Below are positions 24,691 through 35,500 of a stretch of 64,000 nt of DNA, in pieces. The stretch is from NCBI GenBank assembly GCA_026225945.1, contig JAMJFZ010003746.1, positions 5,320,501 to 5,384,500 of the forward strand. The letters run 5' to 3'. Position numbers and translations under genes: made by a program. The stretch's first letter is position 1. Each line of letters opens with the position of its first letter. The notes beneath the pieces are model-generated. The model was given only the letters and a program-made list of their open reading frames with translations, did no database searches and was not told the DNA's origin. The stretch is from Cricetomys ansorgei. Lineage: Eukaryota; Chordata; Mammalia; Rodentia; Nesomyidae.

Positions 24691-25640
24691 AAGAAGAAAG
24701 AAAAGGAAAATGAAGAAGATGTAGTGGAATATTTGAACATATTCTCAAATATAATAAAGCTACATGCTCTTCTGTGCAATAATAAGAATTGTGAACAGCT
24801 ACTGTATCAGGCAGCCGGACTTCTGCCAGAATGTCACGTTCATTAGCTGCTGGAACCAGGTTCCTAAGCGTCGATTCTGGAATGCAGAAAGTATGGTTAG
24901 TTTGGAGCGCCAGCAATTGTCTACCCAATGGCCCTTGAATGGAGCATTTGTTGTTCTGATGTTGACTCAGCACGCTGAAATATTTATGTTGAAAGCATCC
25001 GATTGTATCAATGCTAATGGAGGAATTTTTTTGGGTTCTCCCTCAGCCTAAGCACTGGTCAGGGAAGACCTTGCCTGGGACTTGACTGGCTGGCAAAATG
25101 GCACGTCAGCCAGCTGAAGTTGGGGGTTGGTGCACTGTGAAAGTTGGAGTCATTAAGCATTAAGGTTTGTGTATGGGTAGGTGGTGCTTTCCCTCAATAA
25201 AATACCAAGATAACATGTGCTTCAGGTAGGAGCCATGAGAAGTGAGATGGAGCCATGAGAGGCTGGGGTCGGTTAGTCAGCCATGTGAGGCGAGACCCTC
25301 TGCCCTAACTGTCCAGGTTTTCCATCTCTGAAAGTTGTCTTTGCTCTTTAGTGAAACCAGTCGTAGATATTAATATTTCTTTTACAAGAAGATGAGATTG
25401 AAAAGACGGAAGGGAGGGAGAGAGGGAGGGACGGAGGGAGGAAGAAGGCTGGTCCTAGAGCATGCACTTGGAAGTACACGTGTTTGTGTCATCACTCTTG
25501 AAGCCAGGGTATCTGTGGAATCCAGGATCTTGGAGTTTGAGATATTTTACAGACATCTACAATATCTAAATATTGAGATAATGAAAAAGATGGCTGCTCT
25601 AGAGGCCAGAAATCTGTCGTCAAACAATATTATTTCTAAG
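24691..25640. other. Unique block with possible regulatory sequence
   Basis: This non-repetitive 0.95-kb block between SINE clusters has balanced composition. It contains a perfect NF-E2/MARE motif, an octamer-like ATGCTAAT near 25011 and a purine-rich GGGA tract at 25405-25445. No exon recognised. Confidence 0.45.
24963..24972 (-). promoter_or_regulatory. NF-E2 / MARE consensus site
   Basis: TGACTCAGCA on the plus strand reads TGCTGAGTCA on the minus strand, the consensus for bZIP-Maf heterodimers, with an embedded AP-1 site. Occupancy is not known. Confidence 0.4.
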
Positions 25641-26487
25641 ACTTCCATTTGTCAGGGGACACATTTTTAAAAGAACAGATCAAATTGGAGGAATGGTGGA
25701 TACCTTTGGAAATTACGATAAAGTTAACAGGTGAGACCACCTGATCTCACAACAGACGGTAATCGCTCACGCTCTAAGGCAAAATTCACGGAAATCAACG
25801 CAGACAGCTAAAACCAGATCTCCAAGAAGACCTCTCTCTGAAGTGACTGGGAATTATAAAAAAAAGACGTAAAAAACATGCTTACATGAAGACGCTCCCA
25901 GATGACGCAACCCTGACGGCGTGGAAGAATAGCCAGATGATAAAGGGCAAATATCGAATATTTATCTCTTCCCAGAATATTCAAGGCATCAGTATTTGCT
26001 GGGCTGTCATTGTGGCACACACCTTTAGTTCCAGAAATCGTAAGGCAGTGGCAGAAGGATTTCTATGAGTTCAAAGACAGCCTACATAGAGAGACCCTGT
26101 CTCAAAAAAAATAAAAAAATACTGTGTCTGAGAATATCCATTCTGCAAAGAAGTTTGTAGAGACCCTGGTCAGAAGAAGTGTGAAGACACAAACCTGCTA
26201 ATATGCCTTAAGGAAGATTACCTTTTTGGGAAAAAATAAAAAACAAGGAAAGAAAGCAAAGTGGAAGTTAAATTAAGCTAAACAAGACTTCGAAGGAAGA
26301 CCTAAAACCAGAAGTGGCAAGACCAGATCTCCTAAAGGCAAGATGAATGCTGTCTTAAGTTTTCAGGGGACTTAGATACCCACCTAGACATGGAGAGAAG
26401 ATTTACACATTCTTCTCTCAAATCATGAGAAGGATTGGCTTTGTCAGAGGAACAAAGAGGGAATTCTTTTTAAAGAAAGCACTTAAG
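25641..26487. other. Unique or old-repeat sequence with one B1
   Basis: No gene seen. A B1 (+) lies at 26000-26115. The A-rich flanks (25640-25990 and 26116-26487) may include old LINE debris, family not recognised. Confidence 0.4.
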
Positions 26488-27190
26488 CAATGGACAGGGA
26501 CTGGAGAGATGACTCAGCAGTTAAGAGTACTGGCTGCTCTTCCAGAGGACCCAGGTTCAATTCCCAGCACCCATATGGAGCTGTCTATAACTCTGTTAGG
26601 GCAACCCGGGTGGGTTTCTAAGGAACCACGAGACACGAACCGCTGCAAACGCATGAGGCATTTATTATTAATAACCGACACGCTCCGGGTCCCGCCTATC
26701 CCATGCAGGAGATGAGCATGGTGGGCCCCGATCCCTTCCCCCCCAGCCCTTTTATGGGGTTCAGGGGAAAGGGGTCTGAGGATGGGGGCTCGTGCAGCTT
26801 TGATTGGCTCAGAGCTCTCTGTTAAACTCATTGGTTGGGAGTTTTGTGCACTCGGGATCCAGGAGGGGCGTGGTCAACCTGTGCCCTTGGACTTGCCGTC
26901 CTTGAGACAGCGTGGCTCCTGGTATGCTGGGGAAGGACGAATCCTGCTGATAAGCTTAATGGTCATTTCCCTGTGGGTGGGAAGAAGACTGAAGAGTACT
27001 GTTAATGGCCGTACTTGGGAAGGCATTTCTCAATAGGCATTTCCCCCTATATGTGACTGCATTCCTAGGCTTCATATTTCTTAAATATTTCAACTCCAGT
27101 TCCAAGGGATCTGACACCCTCATGAAGACATACATGTAGGCAAAACACCAATGCACATAAAATAAAAATAAATAAAATAAATAAAAAAAG
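26488..27190 (+). repeat. B3 SINE split by an LTR insertion
   Basis: The B3 head (GGGACTGGAGAGATGACTCA) runs to 26593. The element resumes at 27097 with CAGTTCCAAGGGATCTGACA and its A/T-rich tail. The LTR at 26594-27092 lies between, flanked by ACTC duplications. Confidence 0.9.
26594..27092 (-). mobile_element. Solo LTR of an endogenous retrovirus, copy B
   Basis: The 499-bp block is the reverse complement of copy A at 11611-12106. By eye they match over most of their length, except for a short replaced stretch near 26850-26875. The element has TG...CA ends and a 4-bp target duplication ACTC at 26590-26593 and 27093-27096. It interrupts a B3 SINE, so it is younger than that SINE. No internal retroviral sequence adjoins it. 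Confidence 0.9.
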
Positions 27191-27199
27191 AAGAAGCAG

Positions 27200-27360
27200 C
27201 CCCGGACAGATGGGTGGTTGATGACACAAGTATTTAATTCTGGCATTCCTGAGGCAGGCAGGTCTCTGAGTTTGAGGCCAGCATGGTCTATAGGAATTCC
27301 AGGACAGCCAGAGTTACAACAGAGAAACCCTGTCTTGAAAAACAAACAAACAACAAACAA
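27200..27360 (+). repeat. B1 SINE
   Basis: TCTGAGTTTGAGGCCAGCAT through AGAGTTACAACAGAGAAACC, with an (AAAC)n tail. Confidence 0.8.
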
Positions 27361-27396
27361 ACAAATGAAAAAAAGACAAAGTCAGAGATGAAAACA

Positions 27397-27512
27397 AAGT
27401 AGCAAAATTACAGCTATGAAGTAACAAGGAAAATAGTTTTATGGTTGGGGATCACCACAACATGAGAAACTGCATTAAAGGGTCACAGCGCCGGGAAGGT
27501 TAAGAACCACTG
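27397..27512 (-). mobile_element. URR1-type hAT DNA transposon remnant
   Basis: AGCAAAATTACAGCTATGAA, TTTTATGGTTGGGGATCACC, and the terminal GGAAGGTTAAGAACCACTG (reverse complement CAGTGGTTCTTAACCTTCC) match the rodent URR1 non-autonomous element as I remember it. Confidence 0.7.
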
Positions 27513-27950
27513 TACTAGAAAGAAGGACATTTGGGAAGGGAGTAATTAAAAAAAAAAAAAAAAAGCAGCAGGAACCCCTGAACAAAGAGACATCGGCAAT
27601 TCCAAGATTTCTGGGAAACAGAAAGGGAAGCAGACCTGTCTGTGCTTGGGCAGCTGAAGGAAGACTGCTATGCCAGGAAAGGGGACTAAGATGTAGTGAT
27701 GTTGAATGTGGTGAGGATCAATGAAAAGAAGAAGAGACAGAAGATATGGAGAGAATAGTCAAGAAACAAGAGCATGGTGTGGTTTAGTTTTGTCTTCAGA
27801 GAAGTTTATTTATTTATTCATATATTTATTTGGGGTCTTTAAGACAGGGTCTCTGTGTGTAGACCTGACTGTCCTGAAGTTCGCTATGCAGAGCAGGCTG
27901 GCCTTGACTCACAGAGATCTTCCTGTCTCTGCCTCCTGTGTAGAGGAATA
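27513..27950. other. Unique stretch then a B1 (-)
   Basis: No gene seen at 27513-27838. A minus-strand B1 (27839-27950) follows. Confidence 0.55.
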
Positions 27951-28780
27951 GGCAGGCCTGTGTGAAAACTAGGGTCTATATTCCTGAAGTTTACATTTAG
28001 AGGCCTGCATAGTCCAGAATATTAAGAAAGCTGGTATACACCTTTAATCCCAGTAAAGCAAACGTCTTTAAACCTTGTATTCAGAAAGCAGTAGTGGTAC
28101 ATGCCTTTAATCCCTAAGAAAAACCGAATGTGGAAGCAGACACAGGAAGCAGAACTTAGGTGTCAGTATCACACAGGAAGTGACATCTAAGATGAGTCAG
28201 AGTGAATGACAGGCAAAATGACTAATCAGAAGAAGAGTATGTCAGAGTGGGGATATGCCCAATTCTGATGAGAAAAAGAGGGGCTCTCAGCTCAGAGCTA
28301 GAAGAGTCAGTAAGGAGTCAGTTACAGTGGAGTCAGTTACGCAGGCAGTATGAGACAAGCAGTCTGAGGAGGCAGACGGAGCACAAGGCACAGAGGCAAT
28401 GAAGCAGTCTGACTGAGGATGAGGCAGAGAGGCTGACTGAGACAGCTTGTAGAAAAATTTGAGTGAACCAGAAGAGTCAGAGTTCAGAAGGAGCTAATCA
28501 GAGTGGCTCAGTCAGCAGTAGGCCTCAGAGGCTGAGGCTGAAGCCTTCTAGGTCCGGGCTAGCAGTGTAAATGTTTGCAGATTGCAGGAAGGCTGAAGCC
28601 TTACAGTTCTAGGCTTAAGTATAGATTGTACAGAGACTGAAACACTCTAGGGCTCCAGGGCTAGAACCGGTGATTGAATCAAAGAATAAAAAGCCTTTGT
28701 GCCAAACCAACATCTACACCTGGTGAGTCTACATTTACACTCCTGAGTGCCACTACCATGTCTGACTTCTTTAGAGGCTT
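27951..28780. repeat. Unidentified LTR-like block
   Basis: About 0.8 kb of purine-rich sequence has many CAGTCTGA and AGTCAG variants and two embedded B1-like snippets (ACACCTTTAATCCC near 28036 and ATGCCTTTAATCCC near 28100). An AATAAA near 28685 is followed by GCCTTTGTGCC. The layout suggests a rodent LTR, but I cannot name it and did not find clear termini. Confidence 0.35.
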
Positions 28781-28799
28781 TAAAAAAGAAAAGTTAGAA

Positions 28800-29070
28800 C
28801 TGCTGGTCAGTGGTCATACAGGCTTTTAATCCCAGCACTTGGGAGGCAGAGCCAGGTGAATTTCTGCGTTCGAGGCCAGCCTGGCCTACAGAGTGAGTTT
28901 CAGGACAACCAGAGTTACAACAGAGAAACCCTGTCTCAAAAAAACAAAAGAGAGAGAGAGAGAGAGAAACTGAGTTCAATTTCAGCATCCACGTCAACCT
29001 GTAACTCCAGCTCCAGGGATATGACACCCCTCTGACCTCCTGAGACACACAAATAAATAAACAATAACAA
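28800..29070 (+). repeat. B1 and 5'-truncated B3 SINEs
   Basis: A well-preserved B1 (28800-28945) has a (GA)n tail. A B3 3' half (28970-29065) ends in AAATAAATAAAC. Confidence 0.8.
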
Positions 29071-29103
29071 TACATATATATATATATTTATTTGTTATTG
29101 TTT
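29059..29103. repeat. Perfect 12-bp inverted repeat with AT spacer
   Basis: AAACAATAACAA (29059-29070) and TTGTTATTGTTT (29092-29103) are exact reverse complements around a TA-rich centre. (TA)n sequence follows to about 29123. Confidence 0.85.
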
Positions 29104-29360
29104 ATATATATATATATATATATTAAAATGAATTAGGTTCTCCATTTCACCATTTCACCTGTATAAATAAAAAAAACATTTTTATCACTTGTGTTCTTTT
29201 TGTTGCTCTCCAAATGAAAGTTTTTCAAAAGATATACAGTTCTGTTTGTGTTCAGATAACTTAAATATGAAAAGGAAGATTCTTTGTGACATGATGGTGC
29301 ATTCGTATTTAATATTGTAAGATACACACTATATAAATATATCAGACAAACAAACAAAGA

Positions 29361-29550
29361 CCAGACATGGTAGTGTAAGCCTGTAATCCCAGCTCTTGGA
29401 AGGCTCACGCAGGAGGATAACCACAAGTTGGAGACTGGCCTGGCAGACATAACAAGTTCCAGCAGGCAGGAAGACAGGGGCTGGGATGTAACGCAGTGGA
29501 ATGCTTGTCTAGCACACATGAAGCCCTGGGTGTGATCCCCAGCACTTCAC
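29361..29550 (+). repeat. B1 and ID SINEs
   Basis: B1 at 29361-29477 (ACATGGTAGTGTAAGCCTGT) is directly followed by an ID (29478-29550). A purine-rich stretch runs on to 29735. Confidence 0.7.
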
Positions 29551-29879
29551 AAAACTAGGCACTGGGAGGTCGGGCAGTGGGAACAGAAATGCAAGGACAT
29601 CCAGCTTACACAGAGAGCACAGGGAGTTTGCACTCAGCCTGGTCAACCTGGGCAACCCTGACTCAGAGCAGGGGAGAGGAAGGGAGAAGAGGGGAGGGAA
29701 GGAAAGAGAGAGAAGAGGAAGGAGTAATGAATGATTCAAATACAGAAGAAAGCCAGAGAGATAGAAACGGTCTGGTGAGATTCAGGAAAACATGCCAAGG
29801 GTGAGAGATAAACAGGAACCCAAGGAAGAAAGGCGAGCTGGTCCGAACAGTGAGAGAGAGAGTGGGTTGTGGGAAGGAG

Positions 29880-30051
29880 GGCCAATGTGGGCTTGGGCCA
29901 GCCCTTCGAGGGAGCAGTGAGCTTTCTCTCCAGTGTGGTCACAACCTTTGGAATGAGGGTGTGAGTGCCTGCGAATTCCCATCTCCCTTCTCATTCCAAC
30001 CTTATTGTAACACTGCTTTCTATGCCTCTGGCCTGGTGTGGTCCCTCCCCA

Positions 30052-30097
<46 letters not shown>

Positions 30098-30140
30098 CCC
30101 TTGCTCTCCCTCATCTCATTGTTTCAGAATAGGCCAAATC
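29880..30140 (+). promoter_or_regulatory. Mfap5: Candidate Mfap5 promoter region
   Basis: This block lies directly upstream of the candidate first exon. It has no TATA box. It carries GGAATG at 29950-29955 and CATTCC at 29992-29997, an opposed pair of TEAD/MCAT-type sites, and a RUNX-like TGTGGT just before them. A (TC)n tract at 30058-30094 lies close to the expected start. Function is inferred from position and motifs only. Confidence 0.35.
30058..30094. repeat. (TC)n microsatellite in Mfap5 promoter region
   Basis: An uninterrupted CT dinucleotide run of about 34 bp is flanked by C-rich sequence. Such tracts upstream of TATA-less promoters can act as GAGA-type elements; that role is not shown here. 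Confidence 0.85.
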
Positions 30141-30296
30141 TGAAGTCCTTCCAAGGGTGTGGCTGTGTTAATCTTATTCCCCGGCCCAAGTGGAGCAGTG
30201 GGAAAGTGTGAGAAGGACAGACACATTCAGCAGCTGAGAAGACAGACGCATTCAGCAGCCGGAGGACACGGTGGACAGAGCGGAGCACTGTGGACA
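30140..30296 (+). other. Mfap5: Candidate non-coding first exon of Mfap5
   Basis: Non-repetitive sequence ends in ACA followed by a GTGAGT donor at 30297, about 0.6 kb before the acceptor of the ATG exon. It contains two imperfect 25-bp tandem copies (30216-30240 and 30241-30265, 19 of 25 bases equal). Mfap5 genes have a 5' untranslated exon. The exact start is not visible and the assignment is inferred. Confidence 0.45.
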
Positions 30297-30539
30297 GTGA
30301 GTCGTTTACAAAACTGTATAGAGGGAACGTCTGTGTGTGCCTGCATGCACACGGGTGCACTAAAGGGTGGAGAATGCCCTTGACTTAGAATCAGGCCTCT
30401 CCTAGTTATGCATGCAATTCCAAAGAGAGGGTACACCAAGATGAGCAGGTTATATTTAAAAAGAGAGACACACAAATGGAAGATTAGTTATTGGGAGTGG
30501 AAAAGGCTACAGGGCAGGGCCAAGTATAGATTATTAGAA

Positions 30540-30665
30540 TACAGAGGGTCCTCCTTGTTACATGCCTATGTTCCCAGCTACCCAGTGGCTTTGAGGAAGG
30601 GTGGTGGTGGTGGCTTGAGCCCAGGAGTTCAAGACCAACTTGAACAATATAAGGAGACTCTCACA
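30540..30665 (+). repeat. Degenerate B1 in Mfap5 first intron
   Basis: GAGCCCAGGAGTTCAAGACC marks a diverged B1/PB1-type element. Confidence 0.6.
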
Positions 30666-30904
30666 ATAAAAAAGCATTTTCTGTAGGAGTGTAATGGCAG
30701 TGAGAATAAGAAGCGACCAAAGAATAGATTTGAGGAAAATGGGTGTTGGGTGAAAGACAAGAAAAGGAAGGGTTTGAGCTGAGAAGAGAAACCAGGAAGG
30801 TTTCTGGGGTGACAAAGGGAGAGGGCTGCAAGACATCTTTCCCCAGAAGTGAGACGATGGCATTTCTCAGCGTCATGGTCTCTGCTCTCCCCTTCCCTTC
30901 TTAG

Positions 30905-30964
30905 ATATGCTGTTCTTTGGGCCCAAAGTGTTGCTGGTTGTCATGGTACTGGCCATCCCCTCTG
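30905..30964 (+). CDS. Mfap5: Mfap5 coding exon 1 (start codon, signal peptide)
   Basis: The acceptor is a C/T-rich tract ending in TTAG at 30904 and the donor is GTGAGT at 30965. Two untranslated bases precede the ATG at 30907. The exon encodes residues 1-19, the hydrophobic core of the signal peptide, and ends in phase 1. Confidence 0.93.
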
Positions 30965-32521
30965 GTGAGTCCCTGATTTGATTCTTTTCTCCCTAACACA
31001 TCAACTCCTTAGCTCTTCGTGTGTACAGGGCTGTGGGTTCTGTGGAAGGAGGGACTGAGGCAGAAGGGGTAGTTAAGAGATATGCTCGTGTCAAAAAAAA
31101 AAAAAAATGCAAAATGTGGCAAGAGGTCCCATGGGGTCCTTAAGAGAAACTAACGTGAAATTCAAATACAAGTGCTTATTCCTCACTAAAAGGGAGTTGC
31201 ATACAGATGTGTAACTCAACAAATACCAAAGGAACAAGAAGTTAAACAAACACACAGAGACCACCTATTAGGAAACTGGACCACCTTTAAGTCCTTGAGG
31301 AAAAGCGGCAAAAACTGCACGCTAAACACCTACCACTTGCTTGGGTAGACACACAAGTATATTTACACACATGAGGGAAGTATGTGCTTCAACCTACACA
31401 CAAAAGAAAAGCAATCTTCGGAGACATCACAGAGCCAGCTCAAGGATTGGCCATAGAAAGCAGCCTTGGACTTTGAAGAGATGCTACTGTATTTCTCCCC
31501 TCTCTTTCTGCCAGATGCAGACTGACAAAGCAATTCTTCAGCCTTGCACAGGGGTGCAGCTGATTCAACTGTAGGCCTGGGCAGGACGTGCTGGGTCCCT
31601 CTGTGGACCATGGCCCCTCCTGGTTGGGAAGGAGGGGCAGAGAGAGGAACCTGAGTCAGGGCAGAGGGAGGGTGGGCTTTGTTCTCAAGGATGCATCTTT
31701 CCGGACTGTTTTGTGCAAAGCCTTGTGGTCTTGTGTTGAAATATATAGAGACAGATCACAAAAATAACATACAATGATTTCCCCATTGTGACCTGGCTCA
31801 TCTCACGACAGGGTTACACTGTCACTCACACCCTTTTCTTTTCTTTGTGACAGACTGGCTACTCCTGGGAGTCAGAGGTCAACGAGGAGGTAGGTGAAGT
31901 CTTGCAGATGGGTTCAGTTGGAGTTCTTGTCAGGATGACGTACAGTAAGAAACGAGAGTCTTTTAGTTCAAGACCAGCCAGGGACACATAGTGAGAGTCT
32001 CAAAAAAAACAAGAATCTGTTCTAGGACAGAGAGCTACATTGCTAAGGTGTGAAAAGTAGGATCAACTTGGCCAGAACCCACAATTCCACCATCCCATTT
32101 ACGAAACCTCGTCTCCTTTTTCGTTCTCCTGGAAACATCTGTTCTGAAATACCTTCTCTGCCAACCTCTGCTTTTCACTCTTTTCTACACACTCAAGAAA
32201 ACACCGACCAATCCCTACAGGAAGCATTATTACTGTATTATTATCTGCAATCTTGGAAACTGAACCCAGGTCTTCACATACACAAGGCAAGGGCCTTACA
32301 CCCGAGCCACATCTCTATACCTTTTCCTTTCCTTACTGACCAGGCATTCTGATTTATTTCTCTATGATTTTTTGTGATGCTGAGAATTGAACCAAGGGCC
32401 ACAGAAATGCTAATACTCTACCTCTCACCTACACACACAGCCTCCAGAAAGCCCTGTTCTATCCACATAACAATGGAAAACTAAAATGCAAAAACAGGAT
32501 AAGAATTCATCCCAGGCCTTT

Positions 32522-32555
<34 letters not shown>

Positions 32556-35500
32556 ACACCACACATACACACACCACACGTGGCTAATGTGTTTCTGAGA
32601 ATTGAACCTAGTGCTTTATGTGTCCTAGGCAAGGATCTACTGAGAGCTGTATCTCCTGCCTTCTTCCCGTCTCCCCTCCCCTACAATTTTTTTTCTTTTT
32701 TCTTTTTTTCTTTATTTAGACAGGGTCTCACTGTGTGTCCTTGGCTGGCCTGTAACTCATAGAGATCCACCTGCCTTTGCTTCTCCAGTGCTGGGATTAA
32801 AGGTGTGCGCCCCCACAGCCACCTTATTTCTGTATTTTAACCTTCTGTACCAGTACCAACAGGAACAGTACCAACCAAATATATATTAGGACCATATGTG
32901 AAACAGAAACAGAATTATAAAGTAATGCTTTACGCTTGCAAAATACAGTACATTATGATACATTTATCTTAATTTTAAAAATGCCAGTTGTATTGTCAGG
33001 TGGTGGAGCATGCCTGTAATCCCAGCACTTGTATCTCTGTGGGTGTGAGGCCAGCCTGGTCTACAGAGTGAGTTTCAGGACAGCCAGAGTTACAACAGAG
33101 AAACTTTGTCCCAAATACCAAAAATAAATAAATAAATAAATAATGCCAGTTGTAAATATATACATATTTACATAGTGGCACATATCTTTAATCCCAGCAC
33201 TAAGGATGCAGAAGGAGTTAGATCTCTGGTCTACACAGTGAGTATAGTAAAACCCTGTCTAAAACAAAAAGAAAAAAAAAGGAACTAAAACCCTTTTCCC
33301 TTTCCGTTATACCTGAAGAATCCGCGTGTCAGAATCCCAATGTCTGAACCTATGGGTTTTAGAGGTGGAGAAAGCTAAAGGGACACTGGACACTGGAGCT
33401 GGCTCCTCCAGGCTGGTTAAAGACCTGTCCTGTGCTGTGACTTTCCCATAGAAGTTCTGGTGTAACTATCCTGAGATTCCTTTTCAGAGACTTTCCAGCC
33501 CTAAAGGAAGCATTTAGATGGTGGTTGTTCATGAAGCGGTCTTCAAATTGAGATTGATACAGACACTGGGAAGTCTGCCCCGCAGTTCCAGAGCCAGCCG
33601 TACACTCCCAGCTGCTCCGCTGTGACCTCACTGCTTTCTGTGCATGGCTAGACTGGAATGTGGGCTGGCCCCTTGAGGCCGGAGAGGGAAGGAAGGATTG
33701 GAGTCCACCCTGAGGAGGCCCTACCTTCCTCCACAGTGATTCCAGTCAGTGGTTTTCCAAATATCCTTTGGAAATAGAACAGACATGCATTCCTGTTATC
33801 AAAAGTTGTTCTGAGCTTGGTGTGGTGGCACAGGTCAGCTTCTAGGAGAGCATATAGGGAATTCAAGGCCAGCCTGGGAAGCATGAGTATCGGGGGACCT
33901 AAAGCTTTCTTCTGGCCTCTTGGGCATGGGGCACACATGTGGTGCACAAACATACATGCAGGCAAAACTCATACAACTAAAATCATTCGCAATAAAATAA
34001 AATAAACCACTTCTCCCTAACATTTTAAAAGATTTATTCGTTTTATGTGTATTAATTTTTTATGTACACATGTGTTTGTGTACCTGGTGTGTGTCTCTGG
34101 CCCACAGAGGTCAGAAAAAAACACTGGCTCCCTGGAACTTGGGTAAAGAGGGTTGTGAGCCACCATGTGGATGCTGGGAACTGAACCCGGATCCTCTGCG
34201 AGAGCAGTAAGTGCTCTAAATTGCTGAGCCATCTTTCCAGAATATATATATATAGAGAGAGAGAGGGTGGGGGGAGTGTCACAGTATTGGACATCAAATG
34301 GGGACTAGCCAATGTGAGTCTCTAAGCTACAAAGGGAACTTCAGTGCTCTCTGTCTTTCTCTCAGTGTCTCCCATGAGCTGACCTTGAATTTATGATCTT
34401 CCTGGCTGTTCCACCTAAGTGCTGAGATTACAAGCATTAGCCACACAGCAGGGGCCAGGGGGAGATGCAGGGTTCGTTACTCCCAGGGTTCTCTGCTGGC
34501 TCCTAAGGAGGAACATAGAATGTGCTGAGGCTTCTGGAGGCCTTGTCAAAGCCAAAATTTATATCTGAGGTGAGGTCTGAATAGAACAGCATGGCTATTT
34601 TTAGCTCCAGCTCCTAAACAACATGTGTTTAAGTGTGTTTTTTAGGAGTATTGTAGCCTTTTGCCTTTCAAAAACATTCTGAGGCAGGGCTTGGTGGCAT
34701 ACACTTTTAATACCAGCACTCAGGAGGCAGAGGCAGGATCTCTGAGAGTTCAAGGCCAGCCTGGACTACATAGTAAGGCATGCCAGGGTAGCCAGAGTTA
34801 CATAGTGAGTCTGTGTCACAAAAAGACAAAGACAAGCTGGGCAGTTGTGGTGGTGCACGCCTTTGATTCCAGCAGAAGCAGGCAAATCTCTGAGTTCAAG
34901 GCCAGCCTGGTCTACAGAGTGAGTTCCAGGACAGCCAGAGCTACACAGAGAAGCCTCAAAACAAACAAACAAACAAACAAACAACATTCTGGAAGGTGGA
35001 TGGCATGCTTTTACTGTGCACTCCTTGGGTGTCACCATGCCTAGCTTAATAAAAATTTCCTAAATAAATATAGGATTGGGAGACAGCTTGTTCTTAGAGG
35101 TTTTAAATCTAATTTAGAATTTATTTAGAATAAATTTAGAATCAAAGCTTGATAAATGTACCAAACCGGGGGGGAGGGGGGGACAGAAAGAAAAGAAAAA
35201 GGGGGAAAAAAAAAACAGGGTGGGCGGGGCTCTGAGCAAAAGCAAATTACGTGAATTTGCTGTCCTCTAGTGGGGAAGAGTGGATTTTGACTATAATCTA
35301 CAGTTGCAGATGAAATATTTAAATATTTTTATTACTCCCGTACACACATAAGGTAACCAACTACGTGAGAAAGTGGTATATTAATGTGACTACTTGGTTA
35401 CAGCAATAATTTCACTTCCTGTGTGTATCAAAACATCGTGCTGTACACCTTTAAACACGTATAATAAAAATATGCACTTTTTGAGCCAGGCACATTAGAT

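Noticed and set aside
24393..24779. 128-codon minus-strand frame
   Set aside because: It spans two plus-strand B1 SINEs read antisense (VDQAGL-type B1 translation).
11611..27092. The two LTRs as ends of one provirus
   Set aside because: They are in opposite orientation, each lies in a different host repeat, copy B has its own target duplication, and no retroviral internal genes lie between them.
1..29900. Exons or CpG-island promoter of Rimklb
   Set aside because: Rimklb is the expected 5' neighbour, but I found no CpG island and no exon with its sequence.
30124..30475. Short open frames over the Mfap5 first-exon region
   Set aside because: They overlap the likely non-coding leader and intron, show no homology to known leaders, and lack supporting splice structure.
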